Assembly: GCA_902810705.1 (NCBI GenBank)
Contig: CADDYU010000008.1
Span: 1-54,257, forward strand
Origin: Methylococcaceae bacterium
GTDB taxonomy: Bacteria; Pseudomonadota; Gammaproteobacteria; Methylococcales; Methylococcaceae
Direction of reading: 5' to 3'
DNA: 54,257 nt
Shown here: positions 10,829 through 19,154 of the stretch, piece after piece
Numbering within the stretch: position 1 is the stretch's first letter
How the letters are laid out: each line of letters opens with the position of its first letter
The notes under the pieces: model-generated
The model's database searches: none
Told to the model about the DNA's origin: nothing
Seen by the model: only the letters and a program-made list of their open reading frames with translations
Made by a program: the position numbers and the translations under genes

Positions 10829-12220
10829 ATGGCTTACACCTCGACCCTTTTCGGACGCCGCTACACCTTCGCCGACCTCAAGACCCTGTTGGCCAAGGCT
10901 TCGCCGCTCCGCTCCGCGGATGAGTTGGCAGGGCTCGCCGCGGAATCCGAGGAGGAACGGGCGGTGGCGCAGCGGGTACTGGCGGACGTGCCGCTCCGCC
11001 GCTTTCTCGAAGAGCCGTTGATCCCGCCGGAAGACGACGAGGTCAGCCGGCTGATCTTCGAAACCCACGATCCGGCGGCTTTTTCGGTCATCGCCTCGCT
11101 CACCGTGGGCGAATTCCGCGAATGGCTGTTGTCCGACCTGACCCGCGACACCGACATTGCGGGCATCCGCAGCGGTCTGACGCCCGAAATGGCCGCGGCC
11201 GTCTCCAAGCTCATGCGCAACCAGGATTTGATCGCCGCCGCCAAGCGCTGCACGGTGATCACCCGGTTCCGCAACACCCTGGGCCTCCCGGGACGGCTGT
11301 CCACCCGCTTGCAGCCCAATCATCCCACCGACGCCCCCAAGGGCATCGCCGCCAGCATCCTGGATGGCCTTCTCTATGGCAACGGCGATGCGGTGATCGG
11401 CATCAACCCGGCGACCGACAGCCCCGCCAACGTGGACACCCTGCTGCATTTGCTCGACCGGATCATCGGCGAGCACGGCATCCCGACCCAAAGCTGCGTG
11501 CTGGCCCATGTCACCACGACCCTGGAGCTGATGCGCCGCGGCGCGCCGGTGGACCTGGTATTCCAGTCCATCGCCGGCACCGAGGCGGCCAACCGGAGCT
11601 TCGGGCTAAACCTCGCCCTGCTGCGGGAAGCCCGCGACATGGCGCTGTCTCTGAAGCGAGGCACGGTGGGCGACAATGTCATGTATTTCGAGACCGGCCA
11701 GGGCAGCGCCCTCTCCGCCAACGCCCATCACGGGATCGACGCCCAAACCTGCGAGGCGCGGGCTTACGCCGTGGCGCGGGAGTTTCAGCCGCTCCTGGTC
11801 AATACCGTGGTGGGCTTCATCGGGCCGGAATACCTCTACGACGGCAAGCAGATCATCCGCGCGGGGCTGGAAGACCATTTCTGCGGCAAGCTGCTGGGCC
11901 TCCCCATGGGTTGCGACGTGTGCTACACCAACCATGCCGAGGCGGATCAGAACGACATGGACAACCTCATCACCCTGCTGGCGGTGGCCGGCTGTACCTA
12001 CTTCATGGGCGTGCCGGGAGCCGACGACATCATGCTCGCCTACCAGAGCACGTCCTTTCACGATGCGCTGTACCTGCGACGGGTTTTGGGACTCCGGCCC
12101 GCGCCGGAATTCGAGGCGTGGCTCGACCACATGGGCATCTTCGACGGCCGCAACGCTCTCAACCGGGGCCACCCGAAGCTGCTCGGCGCCGTCAGGGCAC
12201 TCGCCGGGGAGGCCCCATGA
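10829..12220 (+). CDS. eutB: ethanolamine ammonia-lyase large subunit
   Basis: Catalytic TIM-barrel subunit (463 residues) of the adenosylcobalamin-dependent enzyme that converts ethanolamine to acetaldehyde and ammonia. The sequence is full length and shows typical EutB blocks: TRFRNTLGLPGRLSTRLQPN, GDAVIGINPATDS, FQSIAGTEAANRSFG, MYFETGQGSALSANAHHG, GFIGPEYLYDG, and LPMGCDVCYTNHAEADQNDM. It is translationally coupled to eutC through an ATGA overlap. No shell proteins, reactivase (EutA) or Eut transport genes are nearby, so this is a stand-alone pair rather than a microcompartment operon. The Shine-Dalgarno sequence is weak; the ATG gives the usual N-terminus. Confidence 0.95.
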   Translation: MAYTSTLFGRRYTFADLKTLLAKASPLRSADELAGLAAESEEERAVAQRVLADVPLRRFLEEPLIPPEDDEVSRLIFETHDPAAFSVIASLTVGEFREWLLSDLTRDTDIAGIRSGLTPEMAAAVSKLMRNQDLIAAAKRCTVITRFRNTLGLPGRLSTRLQPNHPTDAPKGIAASILDGLLYGNGDAVIGINPATDSPANVDTLLHLLDRIIGEHGIPTQSCVLAHVTTTLELMRRGAPVDLVFQSIAGTEAANRSFGLNLALLREARDMALSLKRGTVGDNVMYFETGQGSALSANAHHGIDAQTCEARAYAVAREFQPLLVNTVVGFIGPEYLYDGKQIIRAGLEDHFCGKLLGLPMGCDVCYTNHAEADQNDMDNLITLLAVAGCTYFMGVPGADDIMLAYQSTSFHDALYLRRVLGLRPAPEFEAWLDHMGIFDGRNALNRGHPKLLGAVRALAGEAP

Positions 12221-12975
12221 ACGAGGCCTGGTCCAACCTGCGCCGCTTCACCCAGGCCCGCATCGCCCTGGGCCGCGCCGGCCATGCCCTGCCCACCGAG
12301 GCCCTGCTGGAGTTCCAACTCGCCCATGCCCTGGCGCGGGATGCGGTGCATCTTCCCTGGGACATCGAGGCTTTCGCGGCGCAGGTGCGGGCATCCGGCG
12401 CGGATTGCCTGATCCTGGCCACCCCCGTCGCCGACCGCAGCGAATATCTCCGCCGCCCCGATCTCGGCCGCATCCTGGTCGCCGAGTCCCGTGAGCGCCT
12501 GCGCCATCGCGCCATGGCCCAAGCTGAAATCGACGTCGTCCCGATCATCACCAATGGGCTTTCGTCCACGGCGGTCGAACGGCACGGCATGCCCCTGCTG
12601 CAAGCGGTGCTGGCACTGTACCGGAGCCACGGCTTCCGGGTGGGACCGGTCTGTCTCGCCGCCAATGGCCGGGTGGCCCTGTCCGACGACATCGGCAGCG
12701 CGCTCCGCGCCCGGGTCGCTGTCATCGTGGTGGGTGAACGCCCCGGCCTCAGCGCCGCGGACAGTCTGGGCATTTATCTGACCTATGCACCCCGCATCGG
12801 CAACACCGACGCCCAGCGAAACTGCATTTCCAACATCCGCCCGCCCGAAGGTCTGAGCTACGAAATCGCCGCCGCGAAACTGGTTTACCTGACGGAAGAG
12901 GCGATCCGGCGGCAGCTTTCGGGGGTGGAGCTCAAGGACGAGTTGCTTCCCTTGCTGGAGCCGGCCGGGGATTGA
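12217..12975 (+). CDS. eutC: ethanolamine ammonia-lyase small subunit
   Basis: Small subunit (252 residues) that helps bind the cobalamin cofactor. Recognisable EutC features are the N-terminal TQARIALGRAGHALPT, DVVPIITNGLSSTAVERHG, VGERPGLSAADSLGIYLTYA, and the C-terminal RNCISNIRPPEGLSYEIAA block. The start ATG lies inside the eutB stop (ATGA at 12217-12220), so the two are produced together. An intrinsic terminator lies 143 bases downstream, which marks eutBC as a complete two-gene unit. Confidence 0.95.
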   Translation: MNEAWSNLRRFTQARIALGRAGHALPTEALLEFQLAHALARDAVHLPWDIEAFAAQVRASGADCLILATPVADRSEYLRRPDLGRILVAESRERLRHRAMAQAEIDVVPIITNGLSSTAVERHGMPLLQAVLALYRSHGFRVGPVCLAANGRVALSDDIGSALRARVAVIVVGERPGLSAADSLGIYLTYAPRIGNTDAQRNCISNIRPPEGLSYEIAAAKLVYLTEEAIRRQLSGVELKDELLPLLEPAGD

Positions 12976-13118
12976 ATCCATCGAGGTTCCAAAGGATGCC
13001 GTGTGAATGAAAAGCGCGGGTTTTCAGGAGAAATGCGAATCGCCGCGAAATTTCCGACAGCCTTGAAGGCGGAATCGCCCCTGTGGCATCATTCTCGGCC
13101 ATTCCACGAAATTTCCCG

Positions 13119-13148
13119 AAGATCACCTCACCGTGATCTTTTTCTTTG
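13119..13148 (+). terminator. intrinsic terminator after eutBC
   Basis: A perfect 8-bp stem, AAGATCAC (13119-13126) with GTGATCTT (13133-13140), closes a 6-base loop and is followed directly by TTTCTTTG. It sits between eutC and the serine-glyoxylate aminotransferase gene, 40 bases before the latter's start. It could therefore also act as an attenuator for the serine-pathway genes. Confidence 0.7.
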
Positions 13149-13162
13149 ATTGATGCATCAAT
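13149..13162. promoter_or_regulatory. perfect 14-bp palindrome, operator candidate
   Basis: ATTGATGCATCAAT is self-complementary over all 14 bases. It lies between the eutBC terminator and the Shine-Dalgarno of the serine-glyoxylate aminotransferase gene (start codon 25 bases downstream). Its form fits a dimeric regulator site, and a T-N11-A spacing as used by LysR-type regulators can be drawn in it. No regulator is assigned. Confidence 0.4.
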
Positions 13163-13186
13163 TTCTTAAATCCTAAGGTGAAAGCA

Positions 13187-14374
13187 ATGCCCGGCCGCAA
13201 CCATCTGTACGTCCCCGGTCCCACCAACATTCCGGATGCCATTCTAAGCGCCATGCACGTGCCCTCGGAAGATCACCGCGCTCCGGACTTTCCGACGCTG
13301 GTCAAACCGATTCTGGAAAACCTCAAGAAAGTTTTCCGGACCGAAGCCGGGCAAACCTTCATCTTTCCAGCCACCGGCACCGCCGGCTGGGAAATCGCCC
13401 TGACCAACACTCTCTCGCCCGGCGACAAAGTCCTGTCCTACCGCTTCGGTCAGTTCAGCCATTTGTGGATCGACCTGGCCAAACGCCTGGGTTTGGACGT
13501 GGAATACGAGGAAGTGCCTTGGGGCCAGGGAGTTCCCCTGGATAGGCTGGAGGCGCGGCTCAAAGCCGATACCGATCATGAGATCAAGGCCGTCCTGATT
13601 TGCCATAATGAAACCGCCACCGGCGTCACCAGCGACCTCCCGGGCGTACGCAGGGCCTTGGACGCGGCGGGCCATCCCGCCATGTTCTTCGTGGACGGGG
13701 TCAGTTCCATCGCCTCTCTCGATTTCCGCCTGGATGAATGGGGCATTGACATCAGCCTCGCCGGCTCGCAGAAAGGCTTCATGCTGCCGGCGGGCCTTGC
13801 CCTGCTGGCCTTCAGCCCGAAAGCCCTAGAAGCCCGCAAGACGGCCCAATGCCGCCGGGCATTCCTGGACATCCAGGATCATATCGTCAGCAACGCCGAC
13901 GGCTATTTCCCCTATACACCGTCCATCCCGCTGCTGCATGGCCTTCGCAAGGCGCTGGAATTGCTGCTGGAGGAAGGGCTGGAGAACGTCTACGCGCGCC
14001 ATGCCCGCCTGGGCGAAGGCGTGCGTCGCGCCGTGGCCGCGTGGGGTCTGAAGACCTGCGCTCAGGAACCGAAATGGCATTCCAACTCGGTCACCGCCAT
14101 CGTCGTTCCGGAAGGGTTCGACGCCCGCGACGTGATCCATGTCGCCTATCATCGATATAATCTCTCCCTGGGCGCCGGACTCTCGGAAGTGGCGGGCAAG
14201 GTGTTCCGCATCGGCCATCTGGGCGATCTGAACGAGCTGAGCCTCGCCAGCGCCATTGTGGGCGCCGAGCTGGCCCTCCTCGATGTCGGGGTTCCGCTCA
14301 CGCCTGGCAGCGGCATCGCGGCGGCTGGCGCCTATTGGCGCGAAACCGCTCCGGCCATTACGCCGCGCGGCTGA
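13187..14374 (+). CDS. serine-glyoxylate aminotransferase
   Basis: PLP enzyme (395 residues) that moves the amino group of serine to glyoxylate, giving hydroxypyruvate and glycine, the first committed step of the serine-pathway branch. It is a class V aminotransferase. N-terminal NHLYVPGPTNIPDAIL, the cofactor Asp in MFFVDGVSSIASLDF, and the PLP lysine Lys196 in LAGSQKGFMLPAGLA are all present. The C-terminus AGLSEVAGKVFRIGHLGDLN is characteristic of the serine-glyoxylate group. The ATG at 13187 is chosen over a GTG nine bases earlier because AAGG at 13175-13178 fits it as a ribosome site. Next come hydroxypyruvate reductase and glycerate kinase, making a functional series. Confidence 0.92.
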   Translation: MPGRNHLYVPGPTNIPDAILSAMHVPSEDHRAPDFPTLVKPILENLKKVFRTEAGQTFIFPATGTAGWEIALTNTLSPGDKVLSYRFGQFSHLWIDLAKRLGLDVEYEEVPWGQGVPLDRLEARLKADTDHEIKAVLICHNETATGVTSDLPGVRRALDAAGHPAMFFVDGVSSIASLDFRLDEWGIDISLAGSQKGFMLPAGLALLAFSPKALEARKTAQCRRAFLDIQDHIVSNADGYFPYTPSIPLLHGLRKALELLLEEGLENVYARHARLGEGVRRAVAAWGLKTCAQEPKWHSNSVTAIVVPEGFDARDVIHVAYHRYNLSLGAGLSEVAGKVFRIGHLGDLNELSLASAIVGAELALLDVGVPLTPGSGIAAAGAYWRETAPAITPRG

Positions 14375-14636
14375 TCGTCAATGGCTAGGGTGGCTAGGCG
14401 GTACTCCAATTACGAAGGACCGCTTCGGGAGCGCCGAAGCCGCCCTTCCAATCGCAAACGGCCATCCCAGGAGCGCTGCGATGGCCCTTCCAATCGCAAA
14501 CGGCCATCCCAGGAGCACTGCAATGGCCCTTCCAATCGCGAATGGTAACTTTAGTCGCAACCTTTCGCCGTAACCGATCGAATGCCGCGAAACGGGGGCT
14601 GCGCCCCTAGCCAGTCCACCTCACGAGGAATCCGCC
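14375..14636. other. 262-base spacer between aminotransferase and hydroxypyruvate reductase
   Basis: Contains the 42-bp repeat block described separately and then, at about 14625, GAGGA as ribosome site for the reductase. No separate gene is supported. The repeat is open in several frames on both strands, as expected for a period divisible by three, and this produces spurious short reading frames. Confidence 0.5.
14442..14545. repeat. 42-bp tandem repeat (minisatellite), about 2.5 copies
   Basis: Units begin at 14442, 14484 and 14526 with GCCCTTCCAATCGC. Full units differ only at a few bases (for example GCGCTGCGATG against GCACTGCAATG), and the third copy is cut after about 20 bases. A degenerate piece precedes the first unit (GGGAGCGCCGAAGC near 14428). 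It lies in the spacer between two serine-pathway genes that should be co-transcribed. Confidence 0.85.
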
Positions 14637-15608
14637 ATGAGCAAGCCCAAAGTCCTAGTCACCCGCCGCTGGCCGGAGGCCAATGAAGCGAGGCTCCGGG
14701 ACCTGTTCGACGTTACCTTCAATGCCGACAACCATCCGCTAAGCCCGGCGGAACTCCAGGATGCCTTGCGCAACTACGATGCGGTATTGCCCACCGTCAC
14801 CGATCCCATCACCGCCGAAGTCCTGAGCGTCGAACCGCTCCGCGCCAAACTCCTCGGCAACTTCGGGGTAGGCTTCAATCACATCGACATCAATGCCGCC
14901 AAGGCGCGGGGCATCACGGTCACCAATACGCCGGATGTATTGACCGACTGCACCGCCGACATCGCCATGCTGCTGATGCTGTCGGCAGCCCGCCGTGGCG
15001 GCGAGGGCGAGCGCCTGGTCCGGGCCGGCCAATGGACCGGCTGGCACCCCACCCATTTGCTGGGCACCAAGGTCACCAGCAAGACCTTGGGCCTAGTCGG
15101 CTTCGGTCGCATCGCCCGGGCCATGGCGACGAAGGCTCACTTCGGCTTCGACATGCCCATCGTCTTCTTCGATCCCTATCCGCCGACCCAGGCTGTCATC
15201 GCCCACTACGGCGCCAAGCAGGTCGACCGTGTCGAGGACGTCCTGCGGGAGGCTGATTTCGTCGCCCTCCACTGCCCTGGCAGCCCCGAGAACCGCCATC
15301 TCATCAATGCCGAACGCTTGGCGCTGATGAAACCCACCGCCATCCTGATCAACACCGCCCGGGGCGACGTGGTGGACAACGAAGCCCTGATTCAGGCCCT
15401 CAAGAGCAAGACCATTACCGCGGCGGGTCTCGACGTCTTCGAGGGCGAGCCCAACCTGAACAAAGGCTTCCTGGAACTGGACAATGTCGTTCTCCTTCCG
15501 CACCTCGGCAGCGCTACCCTGGAAACCCGCATTGCCATGGGCGATCGCGTCATCGAGAACGTCGTCGCCTTCTTTAAGGGCGAAACGCCGCGCGACAGGG
15601 TCGTCTGA
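14637..15608 (+). CDS. hprA: hydroxypyruvate reductase / D-glycerate dehydrogenase
   Basis: D-2-hydroxyacid dehydrogenase (323 residues) that reduces hydroxypyruvate, and usually glyoxylate, with NAD(P)H. Domain plan: N-terminal substrate half with GNFGVGFNHIDI, Rossmann fold motif GLVGFGRIARAMA (about residues 147-159), catalytic Arg in NTARGDVVDNEAL, Glu in FEGEP, and His in LPHLGSATLETR. GAGGA precedes the ATG. It follows serine-glyoxylate aminotransferase, which makes its substrate, and precedes glycerate kinase by six bases, which uses its product. The assignment to hydroxypyruvate rather than another 2-ketoacid leans on this context. Confidence 0.93.
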   Translation: MSKPKVLVTRRWPEANEARLRDLFDVTFNADNHPLSPAELQDALRNYDAVLPTVTDPITAEVLSVEPLRAKLLGNFGVGFNHIDINAAKARGITVTNTPDVLTDCTADIAMLLMLSAARRGGEGERLVRAGQWTGWHPTHLLGTKVTSKTLGLVGFGRIARAMATKAHFGFDMPIVFFDPYPPTQAVIAHYGAKQVDRVEDVLREADFVALHCPGSPENRHLINAERLALMKPTAILINTARGDVVDNEALIQALKSKTITAAGLDVFEGEPNLNKGFLELDNVVLLPHLGSATLETRIAMGDRVIENVVAFFKGETPRDRVV

Positions 15609-15614
15609 CCGGGG

Positions 15615-16613
15615 ATGGATGAAGCGGCATCCCTCACCCTGCCCCCCTCGGGGCCGGAGAGAAAAACAAGAGAATTGTGGCCAGACGGGATTTTGTCGCC
15701 CGTCGAATATACCGAGCTCTGGGACCGCGTCCGTCCGGTCTTTCTGGAGAGGATGGACGAGCACCGCATCCCGGAGAAATTCGCCGACGCTCTCGCCGGC
15801 ATTTATCTGCCTCTGGCCGCCTGGGTTCATGGCCAAAAAGGGACCGAAACCCTGGTGCTGGGGGTCAATGGCGCGCAGGGTTCGGGCAAATCGACCTTGT
15901 GCGATTTTCTCGGTTTCGTTTTAAGTGAAGCTTACGGCGATCGGGTTGCCGGCTTTTCCATCGACGACATCTACAAGACCCGCGCCGAGCGCGAGCGCCT
16001 GGCCCGCGAGGTCCATCCGCTGCTGGTCACCCGCGGCGTGCCTGGCACTCACGACGCCGATCTGGGACTCGCGACCATCCGCGCGCTGAAAGCCGCCGAG
16101 CCCTATGCGCTCACCCCCCTGCCCTCCTTCGACAAAGCGCGGGACGATCGAAGGCCCTTTCAGGAATGGCCGCGATTGCGCGGCCGACCAGATGTCATCA
16201 TTTTCGAAGGCTGGTGCGTCGGAACCGCGCCCCAATCGGACGAGGCTTTGATTCGACCCGTCAACGAATTGGAGCGGAATGAGGACGCGGACGGCGCCTG
16301 GCGCCGTTATGTCAATGAACGGCTAAAATCCGACTACGCCAGGCTGTTTGGCGAATTGGATCGACTCATCGTGCTCAAAGTCCCCGGAATGGACAGCGTC
16401 CTCGAATGGCGCAGCCTGCAAGAAAGAAAGCTTGCCGAAAGGACCGATCCGAGCCACCGTCAGCGGCTGATGGACGCCGAAGGCATTCGCCGCTTTATCA
16501 TGCACTACGAGCGCCTGACCCGGCACAATCTGGAAGAATTGCCCGGACGGGCCGATCTCACGCTTCATCTCGATGTCCATCATCGATTGACCCGGATTCA
16601 AGTTAGACAGTGA
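15615..16613 (+). CDS. D-glycerate 3-kinase, plant/fungal GLYK type
   Basis: Phosphorylates D-glycerate to 3-phosphoglycerate, linking the serine pathway to central metabolism. The 332-residue protein is a P-loop kinase: Walker A NGAQGSGKST (85-94), FSIDDIYKTRAERERLA (about 117-133), RGVPGTHDADLG, SFDKARDDR, and FEGWCVGT are the characteristic blocks of the GLYK family. This family is unrelated to the bacterial GarK and GckA kinases. It starts six bases after hprA and is probably translated from the same transcript. The order aminotransferase-reductase-kinase matches consecutive reactions. Confidence 0.9.
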   Translation: MDEAASLTLPPSGPERKTRELWPDGILSPVEYTELWDRVRPVFLERMDEHRIPEKFADALAGIYLPLAAWVHGQKGTETLVLGVNGAQGSGKSTLCDFLGFVLSEAYGDRVAGFSIDDIYKTRAERERLAREVHPLLVTRGVPGTHDADLGLATIRALKAAEPYALTPLPSFDKARDDRRPFQEWPRLRGRPDVIIFEGWCVGTAPQSDEALIRPVNELERNEDADGAWRRYVNERLKSDYARLFGELDRLIVLKVPGMDSVLEWRSLQERKLAERTDPSHRQRLMDAEGIRRFIMHYERLTRHNLEELPGRADLTLHLDVHHRLTRIQVRQ

Positions 16614-16779
16614 GCCTTCCCGAGCCACGCCATGGATGACCTGCTGAGCCGCTCCGCCTTCGAGCCCTCGCCTCCAAGAGCGGAGTCAGCGATCGAGCGA
16701 GAAATCCTTGCCATCCAAGGAAACTCAGAAAAGCCCCCTCGATCCAAGGTGAGAATTTGAAATCCCCTTTAAAGTGACT

Positions 16780-17679
16780 ATGCCCATTCTTGAAAAACTT
16801 TTCGTACTATCGCAATACCCCCTGCCTCACCATCCCCTATCACGGCTGATGGGCTGGTTGACCCATTGCCGCAATCCCGCCTTCAAGAACTTTCTCATCC
16901 GTGCGGTCGTCAAGGCGTACGGCGTCAATTTGGACGAGGCGATGGAATGCGATCCCAACGCCTATGGCTGCTTCAACGACTTCTTCACGCGGGCCCTGAA
17001 GTCCGGCACCCGCCTCTTCGCCGACGATCCTGACGTTGTGATGAGTCCGGCGGATGGATTCCTGAGTCAGTTGGGACCGGTCACCGAAGGCCGCCTTATT
17101 CAAGCCAAGGGCAAGGATTACGGAGTGATGGAATTACTCGGCGGCGATGCGGAACGGGCAAAACCGTTTCTCGGCGGGAGTTTCGCGACGATCTACCTCT
17201 CGCCCAAGGATTACCACCGGCTGCACATGCCTCTTGCGGGCACTCTGCGGGAGATGGTCTATGTACCCGGGCGCCTTTTCAGCGTCAACAACGCCACGGC
17301 TCGAGGCGTGCGCAACCTCTTCGCCCGCAACGAGCGGGTAGCGGCGATCTTCGACACCGAAGCCGGCCCCATGGCGCTGGTGCTCGTGGGGGCGATTTTC
17401 GTCGCCAGCATCGAGACCGTCTGGCATGGCGTTGTCACCCCGCCAGCCGGAAAGGCCGTGCAAACCTGGGATTACCGGCAAAATCCTGTTCATCTCGACC
17501 GTGGCGCGGAAATGGGCCGGTTCAACATGGGCTCCACGGTGGTTGTGCTGTTCGGGGAAAACGCGATCGAATGGGGCGACCTCGCTCCCGGCGCGATCAT
17601 GCGGCTAGGGCAGCCGATTGGGCGGATCTTGTCGGGACGCTCGATAGCGGCTCAAGCATTGGCGGGGGTTGGCTTTTGA
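16780..17679 (+). CDS. psd: phosphatidylserine decarboxylase proenzyme
   Basis: Makes phosphatidylethanolamine at the inner membrane. The 299-residue proenzyme has YGCFNDFFTRALK, the catalytic ADG in MSPADGFLSQLG, YLSPKDYHRLHMPL, and the self-cleavage motif Gly-Ser-Thr at 251-253 (Ser252 becomes the pyruvoyl group) inside FNMGSTVVVLF. Length and motif order match type I bacterial enzymes. ATG 16780 is used; an in-frame GTG six bases earlier is less likely. Its 3' end overlaps the 3' end of the opposing apaH gene by 28 bases. Phosphatidylethanolamine breakdown gives ethanolamine, the eutBC substrate, but no regulatory tie is visible. Confidence 0.95.
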   Translation: MPILEKLFVLSQYPLPHHPLSRLMGWLTHCRNPAFKNFLIRAVVKAYGVNLDEAMECDPNAYGCFNDFFTRALKSGTRLFADDPDVVMSPADGFLSQLGPVTEGRLIQAKGKDYGVMELLGGDAERAKPFLGGSFATIYLSPKDYHRLHMPLAGTLREMVYVPGRLFSVNNATARGVRNLFARNERVAAIFDTEAGPMALVLVGAIFVASIETVWHGVVTPPAGKAVQTWDYRQNPVHLDRGAEMGRFNMGSTVVVLFGENAIEWGDLAPGAIMRLGQPIGRILSGRSIAAQALAGVGF

Positions 17680-18491
17680 TAGCCGCCAGGTGGACTGGGC
17701 ACGGAAATGCGTTGCGGTATCTCGCCTAGGCGCAGCGCCGTCAATTCGCCGCCCCAAAGGCAGCCCGTATCCACGCAGTAAACTCCGCGTTCCCGATAAA
17801 ACCCCAAGGTCGACCAATGGCCGAAGACGATGTTCGCGCCGGCGCTGCGGCGGCCTGGCACGGCGAACCAGGGGAGAAGATGCGGTGGCTGGCTGCCCGG
17901 CGGACCTTTTTGCTGGAATTCGACCCGTCCGTTCGTTTCGCAGTAACGAAGACGGGTGAGGCAATTGGTGATGAAGCGCAGCCGCGGCCAACCTTGTAGG
18001 GAATCCGACCATAGGTCCGGTTGATCGCCATACATGTGTTCCAGCAGTTCCCGATAATCTTCGCCCTGCAGGCAGGCCGCCACCTCGGCGGCATATTGCA
18101 CTGCCTCGCTAATACACCATTGCGGCGGAAGACCCGCGTGAATCAGGTAAAATCCTTCGCCGTGGTGCAGGAGCGGTCGTCGGCGCAACCAAGCGAGCAG
18201 TTCCTCCCGGTCGAAGGCCCCAAGCACGTCGCCGAAGGTATCTTGAGGCTTAATCCGCGATAGTTCATGAGCCACCGCGAGCAAGTGCAGATCGTGGTTG
18301 CCGAGGACGGTTACCGCGGCCTCGCCGAGCGACCGGACGAAACGCAGGGTTTCCAATGACCGAGGGCCCCGGTTCACCAGGTCGCCCGTGAACCAGAGTT
18401 GATCCGCCGAAGGGTCGAATTGCAATTTGTCCAGGAGGAATTGCAATTCGCGAAAACAGCCCTGTACATCGCCGATCGCGTAAACGGCCAT
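17652..18491 (-). CDS. apaH: diadenosine tetraphosphatase (symmetrical)
   Basis: Hydrolyses Ap4A to two ADP. The 279-residue protein has the metallophosphatase motifs: GDVQGCFRELQFLL near residue 7, GDLVNRGPRSLETL, GNHDLHLLAVA, and IHAGLPPQW, followed by FGHWSTLGFYRERGVYCVDTG. All metal ligands are present. It lies just downstream of apaG on the same strand, the gammaproteobacterial apaG-apaH arrangement, separated by 66 bases. It is convergent with psd and overlaps its last 28 bases. Confidence 0.96.
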   Translation of the reverse strand: MAVYAIGDVQGCFRELQFLLDKLQFDPSADQLWFTGDLVNRGPRSLETLRFVRSLGEAAVTVLGNHDLHLLAVAHELSRIKPQDTFGDVLGAFDREELLAWLRRRPLLHHGEGFYLIHAGLPPQWCISEAVQYAAEVAACLQGEDYRELLEHMYGDQPDLWSDSLQGWPRLRFITNCLTRLRYCETNGRVEFQQKGPPGSQPPHLLPWFAVPGRRSAGANIVFGHWSTLGFYRERGVYCVDTGCLWGGELTALRLGEIPQRISVPSPPGGYQKPTPANA

Positions 18492-18557
18492 GGGGTCAGG
18501 ATGCGCGAAGCGGGTTCGGAATCAAGGTATGGCGCGCGGCAGGCTCGTCCATGGACC

Positions 18558-18935
18558 TTAATGCAGCGTCCGGGGAATAGCCAGGGTGAAGGGCGGAATT
18601 TCGGCGTCGAAGTAATCGCCGTCGTCCGAGACCATCTGATATTCGCCGCGCATGGTTCCTACCGGGGTCTCGATCATGGCGGCGCTGGTGTAGCGGAAGG
18701 CTTCGCCCGGGGCGAGATGGGGTTTTTCGCCCACGACCCCCTCGCCACGGACCTCCTGGACCTTGCCGTGGGCGTCGGTAATGATCCAGTGCCGCGCCAC
18801 CAGGCGGGCGGAGGCATCGCCGGCGTTGCGGATGGTAATGGTGTAGGCGAACACATAGCGGTCCGCCTCGGGGGCGGACTGCGATTCGAGATAATTGGTA
18901 CTAGCGTCGATTTCAATGCGATATTTTTTTCTCAT
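18558..18935 (-). CDS. apaG: ApaG domain protein
   Basis: A 125-residue single-domain protein of the ApaG family, an immunoglobulin/fibronectin-III-like fold. Its molecular role is not settled; it is often annotated as linked to Co2+/Mg2+ efflux. Diagnostic stretches are YVFAYTITIRNAGD, ARHWIITDAHGKVQEVRGEG, GEKPHLAPGEAF, and GTMRGEYQMVSDDG. It precedes apaH in the conserved order and diverges from mpl across a 219-base spacer. Confidence 0.95.
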   Translation of the reverse strand: MRKKYRIEIDASTNYLESQSAPEADRYVFAYTITIRNAGDASARLVARHWIITDAHGKVQEVRGEGVVGEKPHLAPGEAFRYTSAAMIETPVGTMRGEYQMVSDDGDYFDAEIPPFTLAIPRTLH

Positions 18936-19154
18936 AGGGCAAGCATGACTAGGTGTACGAAAAAATTTCCGGCCGATAGTTTAATCGCAAGTCCGCCGTC
19001 CGGGTACGCATGGATGCGCCACGTGAATCCACCTCCACGAGGCCCGACGGCCGCACACCCGCCGCACGGGCGCTCCCGCGGCCAATCATGATCAGAAATC
19101 ACGAATTTACCGGATCGAACACATTTTCGGGCTATCATCTAAGAGGCAATCAGC

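Noticed and set aside
14420-14560. CRISPR-like or coding interpretation of the 42-bp repeats
   Set aside because: Units are contiguous with no unique spacers, and there are no cas genes. The 60- to 105-codon frames across them exist only because the period is divisible by three.
16632-16760. 42-codon frame between glycerate kinase and psd
   Set aside because: It starts with ATG and ends before psd, but has no ribosome site, no recognisable motif and an ordinary spacer composition.
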